Source: JBCDHN01 sp964351855
Lineage (GTDB): Bacteria; Verrucomicrobiota; Verrucomicrobiia; Verrucomicrobiales; DEV007
Assembly (NCBI GenBank): GCA_964351855.1
Contig: CAYGQD010000007.1
Coordinates: 9,375-73,374, forward strand
Direction of reading: 5' to 3'
Length of the DNA stretch: 64,000 nucleotides
In this document: piece by piece, positions 49,792-59,073 of the stretch
How positions within the stretch are numbered: the first letter of the stretch is position 1
Layout of the letters: each line of letters begins with the position of its first letter
Notes under the pieces: model-generated
Told to the model about the DNA's origin: nothing
Seen by the model: only the letters and a program-made list of their open reading frames with translations
Database searches by the model: none
Program-made: the position numbers and the translations under genes

Positions 49792-51725
49792 CAGTCGCTC
49801 TTAGGATTGAAGTCCCAGAGGCGCATGAGATCGTAGGCAATCAGGTTCACGGGGACGGTTCCGTCGAGGAAGATGGTGGTGGTTCCGGGGTGGGGACGGA
49901 GGGCTCTCCAGGCGTCTTTTTGGGCACTTGCGTTGGCGATGCTGAGGACGGCGGGGAGGGCGTTTTGGCGGAGGGGTTCGAAGACGACGACGCCGGAGCT
50001 GCTGCCGACGGTTTCTTTGGCGTGCTCGCTGGTCCAGATGAGGTGGAGGTCGATCTCGTAGGGATTGAAGCGTTGGTCGAGGGCGTTGAAGGTGGCGTCG
50101 TTGAGGAGGCCGGCGTAGTCGATGAGGAAGTAGTCTTCGCGGGCGGCGTTGAAGCGCTCGTGGATGCCGCGGACGTAGGCGCCGCGGTATTCCTCGAACC
50201 AGCTGAGGGCATCGTCATCCGCATCCGCGTTGAGGCCGCGCTCGAAGGCGTCGGCGATCGAGTTGCGATTCTCGTCGAGCGGAAGCTGGAGGGAGGTTTG
50301 ATCGACGGAGAGTCCGGGGCCCTTGGCCTTGATCGCTTCCCAGAAGCCATCGACGAGGACTTCCGCGCGGATGACTCCACTGGCGGCCCAATCGCGCACA
50401 CTGACGGTGGCGATGGTGGGGTTCGAGACTTGGTGGGCGACGAGCTGATCCGCCGAGCCGGGGAGATTGTGATCCTTGTTGAGGTGTTGCTCGAAGAGGA
50501 GGTCCGGGCTGTTGTCTTCCGGGTTTTCATCGAAGGTGCGGTAGGTTCGGGACCAGCGCAGCTCGGCCTCGCCTTCGGTCAGCTTGACGGGGACGATCTG
50601 GACGATTTTCGCCCGCGTTTTTGAGGCGACTTGCTCGACCCCGGCATTGATCGCGACGCCGGGATGGGCGGAAACTTGTTCGAGGAGGAAGCGGATGCCT
50701 TTGACCTTCTTCGGTTCTTTGAGGTGAACGGCGAAGCGACGCTGGGTTCCGTAGGCGGGCATCCAGGTTTCCGGGGAGGGATCGGCGCATTCCAGCCAGG
50801 CGACGTCCGGTGGTTCCCCGATCGCGAAATTCCAGGTGGCCACGACCAGGGCATCGCCGAACCCGCCCAGGGTATCCGGGGTGAGGCGGGCGGCACTGGT
50901 CTGGCTGGCGGTGCCGCTGGCGAGGACGCGATTTCCGGAGAGGGTCCCGACGGTGCGGACTTCCGTATCCTGAAAGAGGAGCTGGGGCGGGAGGAGATTA
51001 CTGTGGGAGGATGCGCCGCGTCCGGTGGTGCCGATCTGGACGTCGAGCGGAAGCTCGTAGTCCCGCGAATGCGTGGTCACGAGCGGCTTTTCGCCAGCGG
51101 GCAGCGTGGGTGAGGTGGTGGTGCGGGTTTCGGTGATTTTAGAGTTGGCCACGTGGACGACGGTGACGCCGGCGGGCGGAATGGAGGGCAGGGAGCGGAG
51201 GCGAATCTCGATGACGGGGTCGGTTTCAGCGGCTTCGATGATGCGAACGGTGATGGGCGAGACGTTCGCAGCGCGGCGGTAGCGTTCGGCCGCTTCGAGG
51301 GATTCCACGAAGTCCGAGGCGGGTCCGTCTCCACCGAAGGCTCCCAGGTCGAAGGCGGAGGGATCGATGGAGATCTCCGTTTGTTGATCGAGGTTCGCCC
51401 GGACTTTGGTTTGCGAGAACCAGCCGTCGCCCTCCGGCATGGGAATGGCGGAATAATCGGCCTGCTGCACGCCACTGGCGGAGATCTGGATTTGGGTGGG
51501 GAAAAGGGTGCGGGTCTGGGAGCCACCCGGCGTCTTGCGAATCTGCTGGTAAAAATCGAGCGCGGAGATCTGGAGTTTTCCGCCAGCGGCTTCGACTTCG
51601 AGATTGAGTCGACCGCCTCGGGTCGCTTCGTAACCGGGCTGGGGAAGCGCGGATTCGCCCTGGGCGATCACGGATGGCCCAGCACCGAGGAGCAGAAAGA
51701 GAGCGAGGATCCAGCGGTGAATCAT
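49791..51725 (-). CDS. Large exported protein of unknown function
   Basis: A 644-aa protein from the ATG at 51725 (MIHRWILALFLLLGAGPSVIAQ), giving a clean signal peptide; the earlier in-frame ATG at 51842 is less likely. The mature part is beta-rich with repeated short motifs (LLPPQLLFQDTEVRTVG, PVIEIRLRSLPSIPPAGVTV), then a helical C-terminal third (RNSIADAFERGLNADADDDA, LSWFEEYRGAYVRGIHERFN). The calcium-site-like DADADDDA run at about 510 recalls thrombospondin-type-3/dockerin-like repeats. No catalytic family was recognised. It is transcribed away from a second exported unknown, 139 bases apart. Confidence 0.72.
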   Translation of the reverse strand: MIHRWILALFLLLGAGPSVIAQGESALPQPGYEATRGGRLNLEVEAAGGKLQISALDFYQQIRKTPGGSQTRTLFPTQIQISASGVQQADYSAIPMPEGDGWFSQTKVRANLDQQTEISIDPSAFDLGAFGGDGPASDFVESLEAAERYRRAANVSPITVRIIEAAETDPVIEIRLRSLPSIPPAGVTVVHVANSKITETRTTTSPTLPAGEKPLVTTHSRDYELPLDVQIGTTGRGASSHSNLLPPQLLFQDTEVRTVGTLSGNRVLASGTASQTSAARLTPDTLGGFGDALVVATWNFAIGEPPDVAWLECADPSPETWMPAYGTQRRFAVHLKEPKKVKGIRFLLEQVSAHPGVAINAGVEQVASKTRAKIVQIVPVKLTEGEAELRWSRTYRTFDENPEDNSPDLLFEQHLNKDHNLPGSADQLVAHQVSNPTIATVSVRDWAASGVIRAEVLVDGFWEAIKAKGPGLSVDQTSLQLPLDENRNSIADAFERGLNADADDDALSWFEEYRGAYVRGIHERFNAAREDYFLIDYAGLLNDATFNALDQRFNPYEIDLHLIWTSEHAKETVGSSSGVVVFEPLRQNALPAVLSIANASAQKDAWRALRPHPGTTTIFLDGTVPVNLIAYDLMRLWDFNPKSD

Positions 51726-51864
51726 GGGCCGCCATTGTTGCGTCCCTGGCCAGAATCGGCAAGCGATTTCACGGGGTTCTCGGAGAGACGGTGCTGATGG
51801 TTTTTCGTGAACGGATCTACCCTCCGTAATCAAAGCCGCCATTCAGCGTCCAACGGCTCACCTC

Positions 51865-53076
51865 ATGCCCAGACGCCTACCTTCCTTCATCTCCTCACTC
51901 GCCGCCCTGATCATCGGGCTACCGATTCTTCTCCACGCGCAAACCTACGAGAACACCCCGGCGATTACGGCGTCGGACTGGTGGAATGAGGCGGACTGGC
52001 TGAAGACGGATCTCTGGACGGTGAACGACGCGATCGAATTCCACAATTTCACGAACCATTACACGATCGATTCGGTTTTCGGAACCTTTGAGGCTTCGAG
52101 CGATGATGAGCTGATGAATCGCCTCAAGGAAATTCAGGCGATTCATGCCCTGCGCAAAGGCGGATCGATCAGTGCGGGCGGAAAAGGGGTGGCGAATGTG
52201 GCGACGGACAAGCTGAAGGTGGCGGAAAACCTGGCGACGAAGCCGGTGACGACGGTGCTGGATGTGCCGAAGGGAGCGCGGGCGATCGTGCGGCGCGCCG
52301 GAGCGTTCAGTCGCAAAGAGAAGCGGCAAGGGAACTACGATGGCGGCGGGCCGTTTCGTGGCTGGCTGGGGGCGAATGATCTGAAGCGGGAGATCGCGGC
52401 GAAGTTCGAGGTCGATCCTTATACGGATAACGCGGTCTTGCAGAAGGAGCTGGAACGAGCGGCGACGCTGGAGGCCTTGCCGAATTTCGCGGTGGGGTTC
52501 GTGATTCCGGGGAATGGGCTGTTCAGCGTGTTGGCGACGGGTGAAGAGTCGCGGATCACGGATGCGTATCGGGCCGATCCCTCGGACTTGTTCGTGCGGA
52601 ATCGGCGGACCCTGATCCATGATTTAAAGGTCGATCCCGATTTGGCGGCGGAGCTGCTGTCCTCCAAGATTTCGACCCCGGCGCAACAGACGATCCTCGT
52701 CGAATCTCTGGCTTCACTCAGTGGGGTTCCGAATCGTGCGCTGTTTATCGAGATCGCGCTGAATGCAGAGACGCGCAGCCAGTTCGATTTCTATCGGCGC
52801 GAGGCGGAGCTGCTGGCGTGGTATCACAAGCATCGCACGCCGATCCGCACGATCGAAAACTTCCGTTGGTTGCCGGTCGCGACGGATCGATCCGGGAAAC
52901 GGGTGCTGCCGTTCGCGGTCGATTACGGTGGCTGGTGCCCGGAATGCGGCGGGTTTCTCTCGGACTTCTCCGATGCGGGAAACGGCGACGTGGTCTTGAT
53001 CAACGGACGGCTGACCGACACCGCAGTGGCGGCGCTGAAAAATCGTGGCGTTGAGGTCGTTCGCGTTTCGACGTAG
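51865..53076 (+). CDS. Exported protein of unknown function with C-terminal CxxC
   Basis: A 403-aa protein with a signal peptide (FISSLAALIIGLPILLHAQ, 8-26) and no recognised family. The middle is helical and basic (GAFSRKEKRQGNYDGGGPFR), and the C-terminal third holds VDYGGWCPECGGFLSDFSD, a CPxCG pair resembling a zinc or thioredoxin-like site, before a terminal GVEVVRVST strand. It is divergent from the large exported protein at 49791-51725; both start near 51.8 kb and may share a bidirectional promoter and a function. Its stop is five bases from the sulfatase stop on the other strand. Confidence 0.7.
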   Translation: MPRRLPSFISSLAALIIGLPILLHAQTYENTPAITASDWWNEADWLKTDLWTVNDAIEFHNFTNHYTIDSVFGTFEASSDDELMNRLKEIQAIHALRKGGSISAGGKGVANVATDKLKVAENLATKPVTTVLDVPKGARAIVRRAGAFSRKEKRQGNYDGGGPFRGWLGANDLKREIAAKFEVDPYTDNAVLQKELERAATLEALPNFAVGFVIPGNGLFSVLATGEESRITDAYRADPSDLFVRNRRTLIHDLKVDPDLAAELLSSKISTPAQQTILVESLASLSGVPNRALFIEIALNAETRSQFDFYRREAELLAWYHKHRTPIRTIENFRWLPVATDRSGKRVLPFAVDYGGWCPECGGFLSDFSDAGNGDVVLINGRLTDTAVAALKNRGVEVVRVST

Positions 53077-53081
53077 ATGGA

Positions 53082-54590
53082 TTACAGCGCCGGCGCTTCC
53101 CAATCGGGAATTCCTCCACCCGCGACCTGCTCCTCATACCAGACGTGGTAGGGGCGCGTGGGTGACATGGGAGCGTCTTCGTTCACCATGAGCGGCTTCG
53201 CTTCCGACCAAAACTGCTCATAGGCTTCAATCATTTTCTCCACGACTTCCGGGTGGTCTGCAATCACATCGGTAGTCTGGCTCGGATCGGCTTCCATATC
53301 GTAGAGCGCCATCTTGGGTTCCTCTCCGATGGCGACCGATCTGGCAGTGGCCAGGCTGACGAGGCGGTACTGTTGATTGCGGACAGCGAAGTTGACCCAC
53401 TTGAACTTCTCCGGATCTTCGCCGGTCTTCCAGCGGGCTTTGTGGGTGAAGAGATAGCGATCATCCCATTCGGCGTTCGGGTTTGCGAGCAAGGGCAAGA
53501 GACTGCGGCCTTCGACTTGATCAGCGGGTATTTCGGCTCCGGCTAAACTGGCCAACGTCGGCAAGATGTCGATGTGAGCGGCGATGGTATCGATCTCTTG
53601 TCCGGCCTTCAGTTTGCCGTCCCAACGCATGAAGAACGGGACGCGAACGCCGCCTTCATCCGCCGAACCTTTCAGTCCTTTCATCTCCGCATTGTAAAAC
53701 GGGAATCCTTCGGCAAGCGGCTTTCCGGGATTTCCCGAGCCACCGCCAGTCATGCCGTTATCCGACATGAAAATGAGCACGGTGTTCTCCCAGAGGCCCC
53801 ACTCCGTCATCTTCTCCATGAGCCGTCCGATGTTCTCATCGATGTTTTCGATCATCCCGTAGAAGCCGGCGGTCTTTTCATCGAATCCCAGGTCGGTGAA
53901 CTTCTTCTCGTTTTCGGGCGGAGCGATGAAAGGGCCGTGGGGAGCGTTCGTAGTGATGTAGGCAAAAAACGGCTTTCCGGAGTCTTTCGCTTCCTTGATC
54001 CAGCCCATTCCGGCGGTGTAGAAGAGATCCGTGCAGTAGCCGCTGGTCTTGACAAAGCTGCCGTTGTGACGAATCACCGGATCGAAGTATTTGTTGCCCG
54101 GCGCATCCGCACAGGAGCAGTTATAGGCTTGGCCGATCCCGCCAGCGCCATGGATGAAGGCTTCGTCAAAACCGCGCTGGTGCGGTTGATAGGGTTCCTC
54201 ATCGCCCAAGTGCCATTTGCCGAAGATTCCGGTGGTGTAGCCGGCTGACTTCAGCACTTGAGGCAGCGTGGTCGATTCCAAGGCCATGCGCTCGCGCTCG
54301 AGAATCGTGTGGGTGATGCCGTTCTTCATCGGGTGCCGGCCGGTCATGAGCGCGGCGCGGGTGGGCGAGCAGGTGGGGCTGACCAGGAAGCGCTCGAAGC
54401 GGGAGCTGGTCGCGTGCAGCTTGTCGAGATTCGGAGTTTGGATCCAGGGATGCCCGTGAGCACCGATCGGGCCGTAGCCTTGGTCATCGGTGATGAGGAG
54501 AATGACATTCGGCTGGGTCCCGGCCAAGTCCGCCGAGGAGGAAGCAGCCAGCAGCCCGAGAAAGGCGACGATCGTGATGAGGTTTTTCAT
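53082..54590 (-). CDS. Exported sulfatase (arylsulfatase A-like)
   Basis: A 502-aa sulfatase with a signal peptide from the ATG at 54590 (MKNLITIVAFLGLLAASSSA). The formylglycine motif CxPxR is present as CSPTRAALMTG (C74). Metal-binding DD is at NVILLITDDQGYGP, and the conserved FFAYITTNAPHGPF, FMSDNGMTGGG and RGFDEAFIHGAGG blocks follow. Expected in the periplasm or outside, cleaving sulfate esters from polysaccharides or glycosaminoglycan-like glycans; marine PVC bacteria encode many such enzymes. No anaerobic maturase (anSME) gene is next to it. It is convergent with the exported unknown and divergent from the aquaporin. Confidence 0.95.
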   Translation of the reverse strand: MKNLITIVAFLGLLAASSSADLAGTQPNVILLITDDQGYGPIGAHGHPWIQTPNLDKLHATSSRFERFLVSPTCSPTRAALMTGRHPMKNGITHTILERERMALESTTLPQVLKSAGYTTGIFGKWHLGDEEPYQPHQRGFDEAFIHGAGGIGQAYNCSCADAPGNKYFDPVIRHNGSFVKTSGYCTDLFYTAGMGWIKEAKDSGKPFFAYITTNAPHGPFIAPPENEKKFTDLGFDEKTAGFYGMIENIDENIGRLMEKMTEWGLWENTVLIFMSDNGMTGGGSGNPGKPLAEGFPFYNAEMKGLKGSADEGGVRVPFFMRWDGKLKAGQEIDTIAAHIDILPTLASLAGAEIPADQVEGRSLLPLLANPNAEWDDRYLFTHKARWKTGEDPEKFKWVNFAVRNQQYRLVSLATARSVAIGEEPKMALYDMEADPSQTTDVIADHPEVVEKMIEAYEQFWSEAKPLMVNEDAPMSPTRPYHVWYEEQVAGGGIPDWEAPAL

Positions 54591-54624
54591 GGTAGTTGGA
54601 AAAGGAGTGTGCCAGGATTCGCCG

Positions 54625-55362
54625 GTGGTGCAAGGAGCGCCAGTAAAAACCCCAACCATCCACGTTTTGAAATCTCCACTCATCGACCGCAAATACCTCG
54701 CCGAGACCTTGGGAACCTTCTGTCTCGTCTTCGCCGGATGCGGAGCCGTCGTCGTCAATGACACGTCGAACGGAGCCGCGACGCTCATCGGAATCGCCCT
54801 CGCCTTCGGCCTCGTCGTCTTGGCGATGATCTACACGATCGGCGATCTTTCCGGTGCTCACATCAACCCGGCGGTGACGTTAGGCTTCTTCGCGGCGGGT
54901 CGGTTTGAAGGAAAATTCGTCATTCCCTACATCGTCAGCCAGCTCGTGGGCGCGATCCTTGCCTGCGTCGTGCTCCGCCTGCTCTTTCCCGATCATCCAA
55001 GTCTCGGGCTGACCGCGCCGTCTGCCGGTTGGAGCCAGAGCTTCGGCATGGAAGTGATCACCACCGCAATCCTCATGTTCGTGATTTTGAGTGTGACAAC
55101 GGGAGCGAAAGAACGCGGCATCACTGCGGGCCTGGTGATTGGCGGGGTGATCGCGATGGAGGTGATTCTCGCGGGTCCGATCAGTGGCGGATCGATGAAT
55201 CCGGCGCGTTCGATTGGCCCGGCCTTGATCTCGGGACAAGTCGGCGACCTCTGGATTTACCTGATCGCTCCGGTGATCGGCGCGGGAATCGGCGTCTTCT
55301 TGAACTCCGTGATTCGGGATGAGAAATGCTGCGCCTTCTTGTCTTCAAAGAATCGGGCTTGA
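54625..55362 (+). CDS. Aquaporin / glycerol facilitator (MIP family)
   Basis: A roughly 245-aa MIP channel with six membrane helices, the two pore motifs GAHINPAVT and GGSMNPARS, and the opening KYLAETLGTFCLVFAGCGA of the family. The start is uncertain: no ATG is available after the sulfatase start. The GTG at 54625 has an AGGA seven bases upstream; GTG at 54607 and TTG at 54667 are alternatives. Water or glycerol passage cannot be separated by eye. Its 3' end overlaps that of the convergent rhomboid gene by 18 bases. Confidence 0.92.
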   Translation: MVQGAPVKTPTIHVLKSPLIDRKYLAETLGTFCLVFAGCGAVVVNDTSNGAATLIGIALAFGLVVLAMIYTIGDLSGAHINPAVTLGFFAAGRFEGKFVIPYIVSQLVGAILACVVLRLLFPDHPSLGLTAPSAGWSQSFGMEVITTAILMFVILSVTTGAKERGITAGLVIGGVIAMEVILAGPISGGSMNPARSIGPALISGQVGDLWIYLIAPVIGAGIGVFLNSVIRDEKCCAFLSSKNRA

Positions 55363-55962
55363 GGATCCGCTCTTTTCCCGCTGAGCCCAAGCCGCGAAAA
55401 TCCCGGCTAAAAACCCAAAGAGGTGGCCCTCCCAGGAGATGCCTTCTTCCATCGGCAAGACTCCCCAGATCATGCTTCCGTAGACCGCACCGACTCCAAC
55501 CGCGACCAGGATCCAGACGATGCTGCGCTGGAGAATGCCGTGGCTCATGAGAAATCCCAGGTAGCCAAAGACCAGCCCGCTCGCCCCGATATGGACCGAG
55601 TTCGCTTGGCCGAACAGCCACGTCCCCAAACCGGAACCGAGCACGACCACCACGCTGGTGACCCAGAACTGACGCCAGCCGGAGATGATGACGAGCCAAG
55701 CCAAAACGACCAGCGAGAGCGTGTTCGAAGCCAAATGGCCAAAGCTTCCGTGGAGAAACGGTGCGAAGATCAGCCCCGGGAGCAGACTGCTGAGATTGCG
55801 CGGGCGCAATCCCAACCACTGGTCCAGATCCAACGGCAAGATGAAGTCGATCACCTCGATCGCCCACAACACCACCACCCAGGAAATGAGAAAACCCGCG
55901 TGTTTGCCGATGTTGTCCTCAGCGGTTTGAAAAAATCTGGCGACTTTCTGGGAACGGGTCAT
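55345..55962 (-). CDS. Rhomboid-family intramembrane serine protease
   Basis: A 205-aa protein with six membrane segments. The catalytic Ser is in HIGASGLVFGYLGF (S128) and the partner His in WEGHLFGFLAGI (H180). The HGSFGHLASN segment at 71-80 is the conserved helix-2 element. The start is the ATG at 55962; longer readings overlap the gluQ gene on the other strand and are rejected. It probably cleaves membrane proteins in the inner membrane. Substrate is unknown. The gene converges on the aquaporin gene. Confidence 0.93.
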   Translation of the reverse strand: MTRSQKVARFFQTAEDNIGKHAGFLISWVVVLWAIEVIDFILPLDLDQWLGLRPRNLSSLLPGLIFAPFLHGSFGHLASNTLSLVVLAWLVIISGWRQFWVTSVVVVLGSGLGTWLFGQANSVHIGASGLVFGYLGFLMSHGILQRSIVWILVAVGVGAVYGSMIWGVLPMEEGISWEGHLFGFLAGIFAAWAQREKSGSSSPIL

Positions 55963-56004
55963 CGTTAGGGGCGGCGATCGAACCTTGGACGCCGAAACCC
56001 GGTT

Positions 56005-56841
56005 ATGCAAACCACCCGATTTGCTCCCAGCCCGACGGGACGCCTTCATCCCGGTCACGCTTATTCCGCGTGGCTCGCCCGTGAACGTGCCCGGCAATTC
56101 GGGGGGCGATTCTTGCTCCGGATCGAAGACATCGACCCGATCCGCTGCAAACCGGAGTTCACTGCGGGAATTCTGGAAGATTTGGCCTGGCTGGGATTCG
56201 AGTGGGAGACGCCGGTCCGGGTTCAATCGGAACACCTCGGCGACTACGCTGCGGTTTTGCGCGATCTCGAAGACCGCCAGTTGGTTTACCCTTGCTTTTG
56301 TACGCGGCGGGAAATTCTCGAAGAAATCGCCCGTTCCGGTGGGGCACCGCACGGCCCCGAAGGCCCCATTTATCCGGGAACCTGTCGCCAGCTTTCGCCC
56401 GCCGAGCGGAATGATCGGATCGATGCCGGGGCGGAATTCGCGCTTCGGCTCGATGTCGCGGCCGGTGTGGCCCAAACCGGTTCCCTGACCTGGCACGACG
56501 CCCACGCGGGGTTGGTTTCTGCCGAGCCGGAATCGTTGGGAGACGTGGTGGTGGGGCGAAAGGACATCGGGACCAGCTACCATTTGGCCGTGGTCGTGGA
56601 TGATGCCCATCAAGACGTGACCTTAGTCACGCGCGGCGAAGATTTGTTCCACGCCACCCACCTGCATCGCCTCCTGCAAGCGGTGCTCCATCTTCCGGAA
56701 CCACACTACGAGCATCACCCGCTTCTGACCGATGCAACGGGACGCCGCTTTGCGAAACGGGACCAAAGTCAGACCCTGGAAGCGCTGCGAGCGTCCGGGA
56801 AAAGCCCCGAAGAAGTCCTCCAGCCGTTTTCCGAGCTTTGA
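56005..56841 (+). CDS. gluQ: Glutamyl-Q tRNA(Asp) synthetase
   Basis: A 278-aa truncated glutamyl-tRNA synthetase homologue that puts Glu on the queuosine base of tRNA(Asp). The HIGH-type motif RFAPSPTGRLHPGHA is at the start, and the zinc-site cysteines appear in CFCTRREI and YPGTCRQ. The second signature is the KRDQSQTLEALR replacement for KMSKS, diagnostic of GluQRS, and the anticodon-binding domain is absent. It fits with queF and queC in this window: all serve the queuosine pathway, though at separate loci. Divergent from the rhomboid gene. Confidence 0.96.
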   Translation: MQTTRFAPSPTGRLHPGHAYSAWLARERARQFGGRFLLRIEDIDPIRCKPEFTAGILEDLAWLGFEWETPVRVQSEHLGDYAAVLRDLEDRQLVYPCFCTRREILEEIARSGGAPHGPEGPIYPGTCRQLSPAERNDRIDAGAEFALRLDVAAGVAQTGSLTWHDAHAGLVSAEPESLGDVVVGRKDIGTSYHLAVVVDDAHQDVTLVTRGEDLFHATHLHRLLQAVLHLPEPHYEHHPLLTDATGRRFAKRDQSQTLEALRASGKSPEEVLQPFSEL

Positions 56842-56892
56842 CCTTCGCGCCTTCCTTGCGTAAAGAGAGGCTCGACTGTTTTTTTCTGATCC

Positions 56893-57738
56893 ATGGACGA
56901 TCCCGCCTTACGCGCCGAAGACCACCAAGGCAATTCCCTCCGCGAGCGAGTCTGGAGAGTCATCTTTCTTTCCGATTCCGGGCTGGCCCGCTTCTTTGAC
57001 GTGCTCCTCCTCTGGTTGATCGCCGGAAGTGTGATCGTGGTCATGTTGGAGAGCGTGGATAGCTACGAAGAGCGGTTCGGGGACCTTCTCCATCTTTTCG
57101 AATGGATCTTCACGATCATGTTCACGGTGGAATACCTGATCCGGATCTGGGTGGTCCGAAACAAGCGCCGCTACATTTTCAGCTTTTTCGGAATCGTCGA
57201 CCTCCTCTCCATTCTTCCCACCTATCTGGAGATTTTTGTGACCGGTTCCGGCCATTTCATCATCATCCGCATTCTGCGCCTCCTGCGCATGTTCCGGATT
57301 CTGAAAATGGCTCACCACGTTGGAGAAGCGAACGTCCTGCTCAATGCGATGAGGGCCAGTCGCTCGAAGATCGCCGTCTTCATCTTCGGGGTGCTTTCCA
57401 TCGTCTGCATCGAAGGAACGCTGATGTACATCCTCGAAGGCGATATCGAAGGCTCAGGCTTCAGCAGCATTCCCCAGGCGATTTACTGGGCCATTGTCAC
57501 CGTGACCACGGTTGGCTATGGCGATATCGCGCCGATCACGGTGGCGGGGAAAGTGCTCGCTTCGATCATGATGTTGACCGGTTTCGCGATCATCGCCGTT
57601 CCCACGGGCATCGTCAGTGCGGAGCTGCATCGCGAGTTGGAGATCGTCCGGATGGATGCGCGTTCCTGTGGCGGCTGCGGCCACCACGGGCACGATCCCG
57701 TGGCGCTCCATTGCAAAATGTGCGGTCATCACCTTTAG
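56893..57738 (+). CDS. Voltage-gated K+ channel with C-terminal zinc-ribbon
   Basis: A 281-aa six-helix potassium channel. S4 is visible as RILRLLRMFRILKMA (126-140) with regular arginines, and the filter TTVGYGD (205-211) is canonical K+-selective. The C-terminus ends in SCGGCGHHGHDPVALHCKMCGHHL-type Cys/His spacing (CxxC ... CxxC around 259-277), a zinc-ribbon-like tail found in many bacterial Kv homologues. No NAD- or cyclic-nucleotide-binding domain is present, so it may be gated by voltage alone. It follows gluQ by 51 bases on the same strand. Confidence 0.94.
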   Translation: MDDPALRAEDHQGNSLRERVWRVIFLSDSGLARFFDVLLLWLIAGSVIVVMLESVDSYEERFGDLLHLFEWIFTIMFTVEYLIRIWVVRNKRRYIFSFFGIVDLLSILPTYLEIFVTGSGHFIIIRILRLLRMFRILKMAHHVGEANVLLNAMRASRSKIAVFIFGVLSIVCIEGTLMYILEGDIEGSGFSSIPQAIYWAIVTVTTVGYGDIAPITVAGKVLASIMMLTGFAIIAVPTGIVSAELHRELEIVRMDARSCGGCGHHGHDPVALHCKMCGHHL

Positions 57739-57812
57739 CGGGCTTTGATTGGATCGCAACGTAGGCTGCTTTAGTTACCATCTTCCCGCCCACCGGCATC
57801 CGTTCGCCGACC

Positions 57813-58097
57813 CTAATCTTCGTCAGAACGCGGCGGTCTCGGCAGGTTGTTTTCACGCAGCCATGCTCCAAACGAAGGGCCAAATGCTTTCAAGATCGCG
57901 TGCTTGGTAAAGTCGCGACTATGTTCTTCGGCTAACCTGGATTGAAGATGTTTGATTGCGTCATTGAACCTTTCCGCCGCTTCGTCGCTATCCCGATGAA
58001 GTTCGGTTTCGTACCAGGCATCAAAAAGCGCCTCAAGATCCCTATCCTTGTTGATCGCCAAGGCCGAACGTCTTTTGAATGAGGTCCATGTCTGCAA
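57813..58097 (-). CDS. Small protein of unknown function, overlapping upstream gene
   Basis: A 94-aa charged, helical protein (DRDLEALFDAWYETELHRDS, then KHLQSRLAEEHSRDFTKHAI) in AT-richer DNA. Its ATG at 58097 lies 56 bases inside the upstream unknown gene; a TTG about 36 bases further in is a possible later start. The overlap suggests translational coupling. Family not recognised. The pair has the feel of a small accessory or toxin-antitoxin-like module, but neither protein shows a known toxin fold. Confidence 0.55.
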   Translation of the reverse strand: MQTWTSFKRRSALAINKDRDLEALFDAWYETELHRDSDEAAERFNDAIKHLQSRLAEEHSRDFTKHAILKAFGPSFGAWLRENNLPRPPRSDED

Positions 58098-58524
58098 CGC
58101 TCACAGGAACGTGCCAGTGAGCGTAAGAATCTTCAAGATTCTTTAGCACTGTTTGAATTTCCTTCTCCCTCATGAATGACAAGGCCAATTCTCGATGCGA
58201 CGCACCCAAATGTGCAAGAGTGCTTTCAAGCAACCCCCCGATAGCGATTAAACCAGACACGGCGGTTTTATGGCGACGAAGCGTTGTGGGAGAAGCATCG
58301 CCGCGACGATGCATGTCTAACTCCATATACCCCAAAAGCTTCGCAACCTGTCGCCAAAGTATGAAACTTTCAATAAGCGACTGAACATTGTTTCCCTGAG
58401 CCTCCTCGGACACTTCCTTAATCAACTCTTGAGCCCAGAGCCATGCTTGTTCATCAGAAACACTAACACCGGGCTTGTGAGAGGAACTGAAAAGATCCGG
58501 TTCCTCATAAACTGTGTTTGTCAT
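58042..58524 (-). CDS. Helical protein of unknown function
   Basis: A 160-aa, almost wholly helical cytoplasmic protein from the ATG at 58524 (MTNTVYEEPDLFSS); a TTG at 58590 would add 22 residues. Segments include WLWAQELIKEVSEEAQGN, FILWRQVAKLLGYMELDMHR, TAVSGLIAIGGLLESTLAHL and LALSFMREKEIQTVLKNLED. It overlaps the 94-aa gene downstream by 56 bases on the same strand, so the two form an operon. No family was recognised; the DNA is AT-richer than neighbours, and a repeat-rich intergenic region lies upstream, both hinting at acquisition. Confidence 0.6.
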   Translation of the reverse strand: MTNTVYEEPDLFSSSHKPGVSVSDEQAWLWAQELIKEVSEEAQGNNVQSLIESFILWRQVAKLLGYMELDMHRRGDASPTTLRRHKTAVSGLIAIGGLLESTLAHLGASHRELALSFMREKEIQTVLKNLEDSYAHWHVPVSVADMDLIQKTFGLGDQQG

Positions 58525-58661
58525 GGGTATTGCGGGTGAATCATTCTTCCTATTCTCAGAAAACTTAGTCCCGCCTTTAGCCGCTTTCAAGCCCTTGTCT
58601 TGGACTTCGCGACCTGCTCAATCGGAATTTTCGACCATCTCAACTGACGTGACAGCCCACG

Positions 58662-58703
58662 AAAAAGCCGCTGTCCGGTAACTAAACCAACCCGAACAGC
58701 GGC
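58662..58703 (-). terminator. Rho-independent terminator on the minus strand
   Basis: GCCGCTGTTCGG pairs with CCGGACAGCGGC (58692-58703 with 58667-58678; one mismatch) around a 13-base loop, followed on the minus strand by TTTTTC. It would end transcription coming from the right (the GspG-like gene side) before the small unknown genes. Confidence 0.8.
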
Positions 58704-58894
58704 TCTTGGAGGTGTGATTGCGAAATCTTCTGACCCGATCCCTTTTTCCAGTCCCTTACCCTAGGCGTGTACTTTCCTCGGTGGTAGAACGGTTTCGCAG
58801 TGTGTATGACGCGATGTATTTTCGTGTGTGTATGCAGGCGGTGATGATTTCAACAACGAACCCTCATCAGGGCTGAACAACGTTCTTGAAAGCA

Positions 58895-58965
58895 TGGTTA
58901 TTAATTCCATAACCACTTAATTAATCAAGTGTAATTAACTATAATTATGAATTAATTAATAATTA
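58895..58965. other. AT-rich island with palindromes
   Basis: About 70 bases that are almost only A and T in a GC-rich genome. TGGTTAT (58895-58901) and ATAACCA (58909-58915) form a perfect inverted repeat, followed by TTAATTAA-type palindromes and repeated AATTAAT units. Possible roles include a promoter/UP-element, a nucleoid-protein site or the junction of acquired DNA. None can be shown by eye. Confidence 0.55.
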
Positions 58966-59073
58966 CGCCGGTTTCGCGCGGTTCCGAGCCGAGCGTAACC
59001 CTGTCCATCCTCCTACCGGTTTGCCCATTTTCTGTTCTACGGTGGGCACCCGAGCCGTTCCCAAAAGCTTCAC

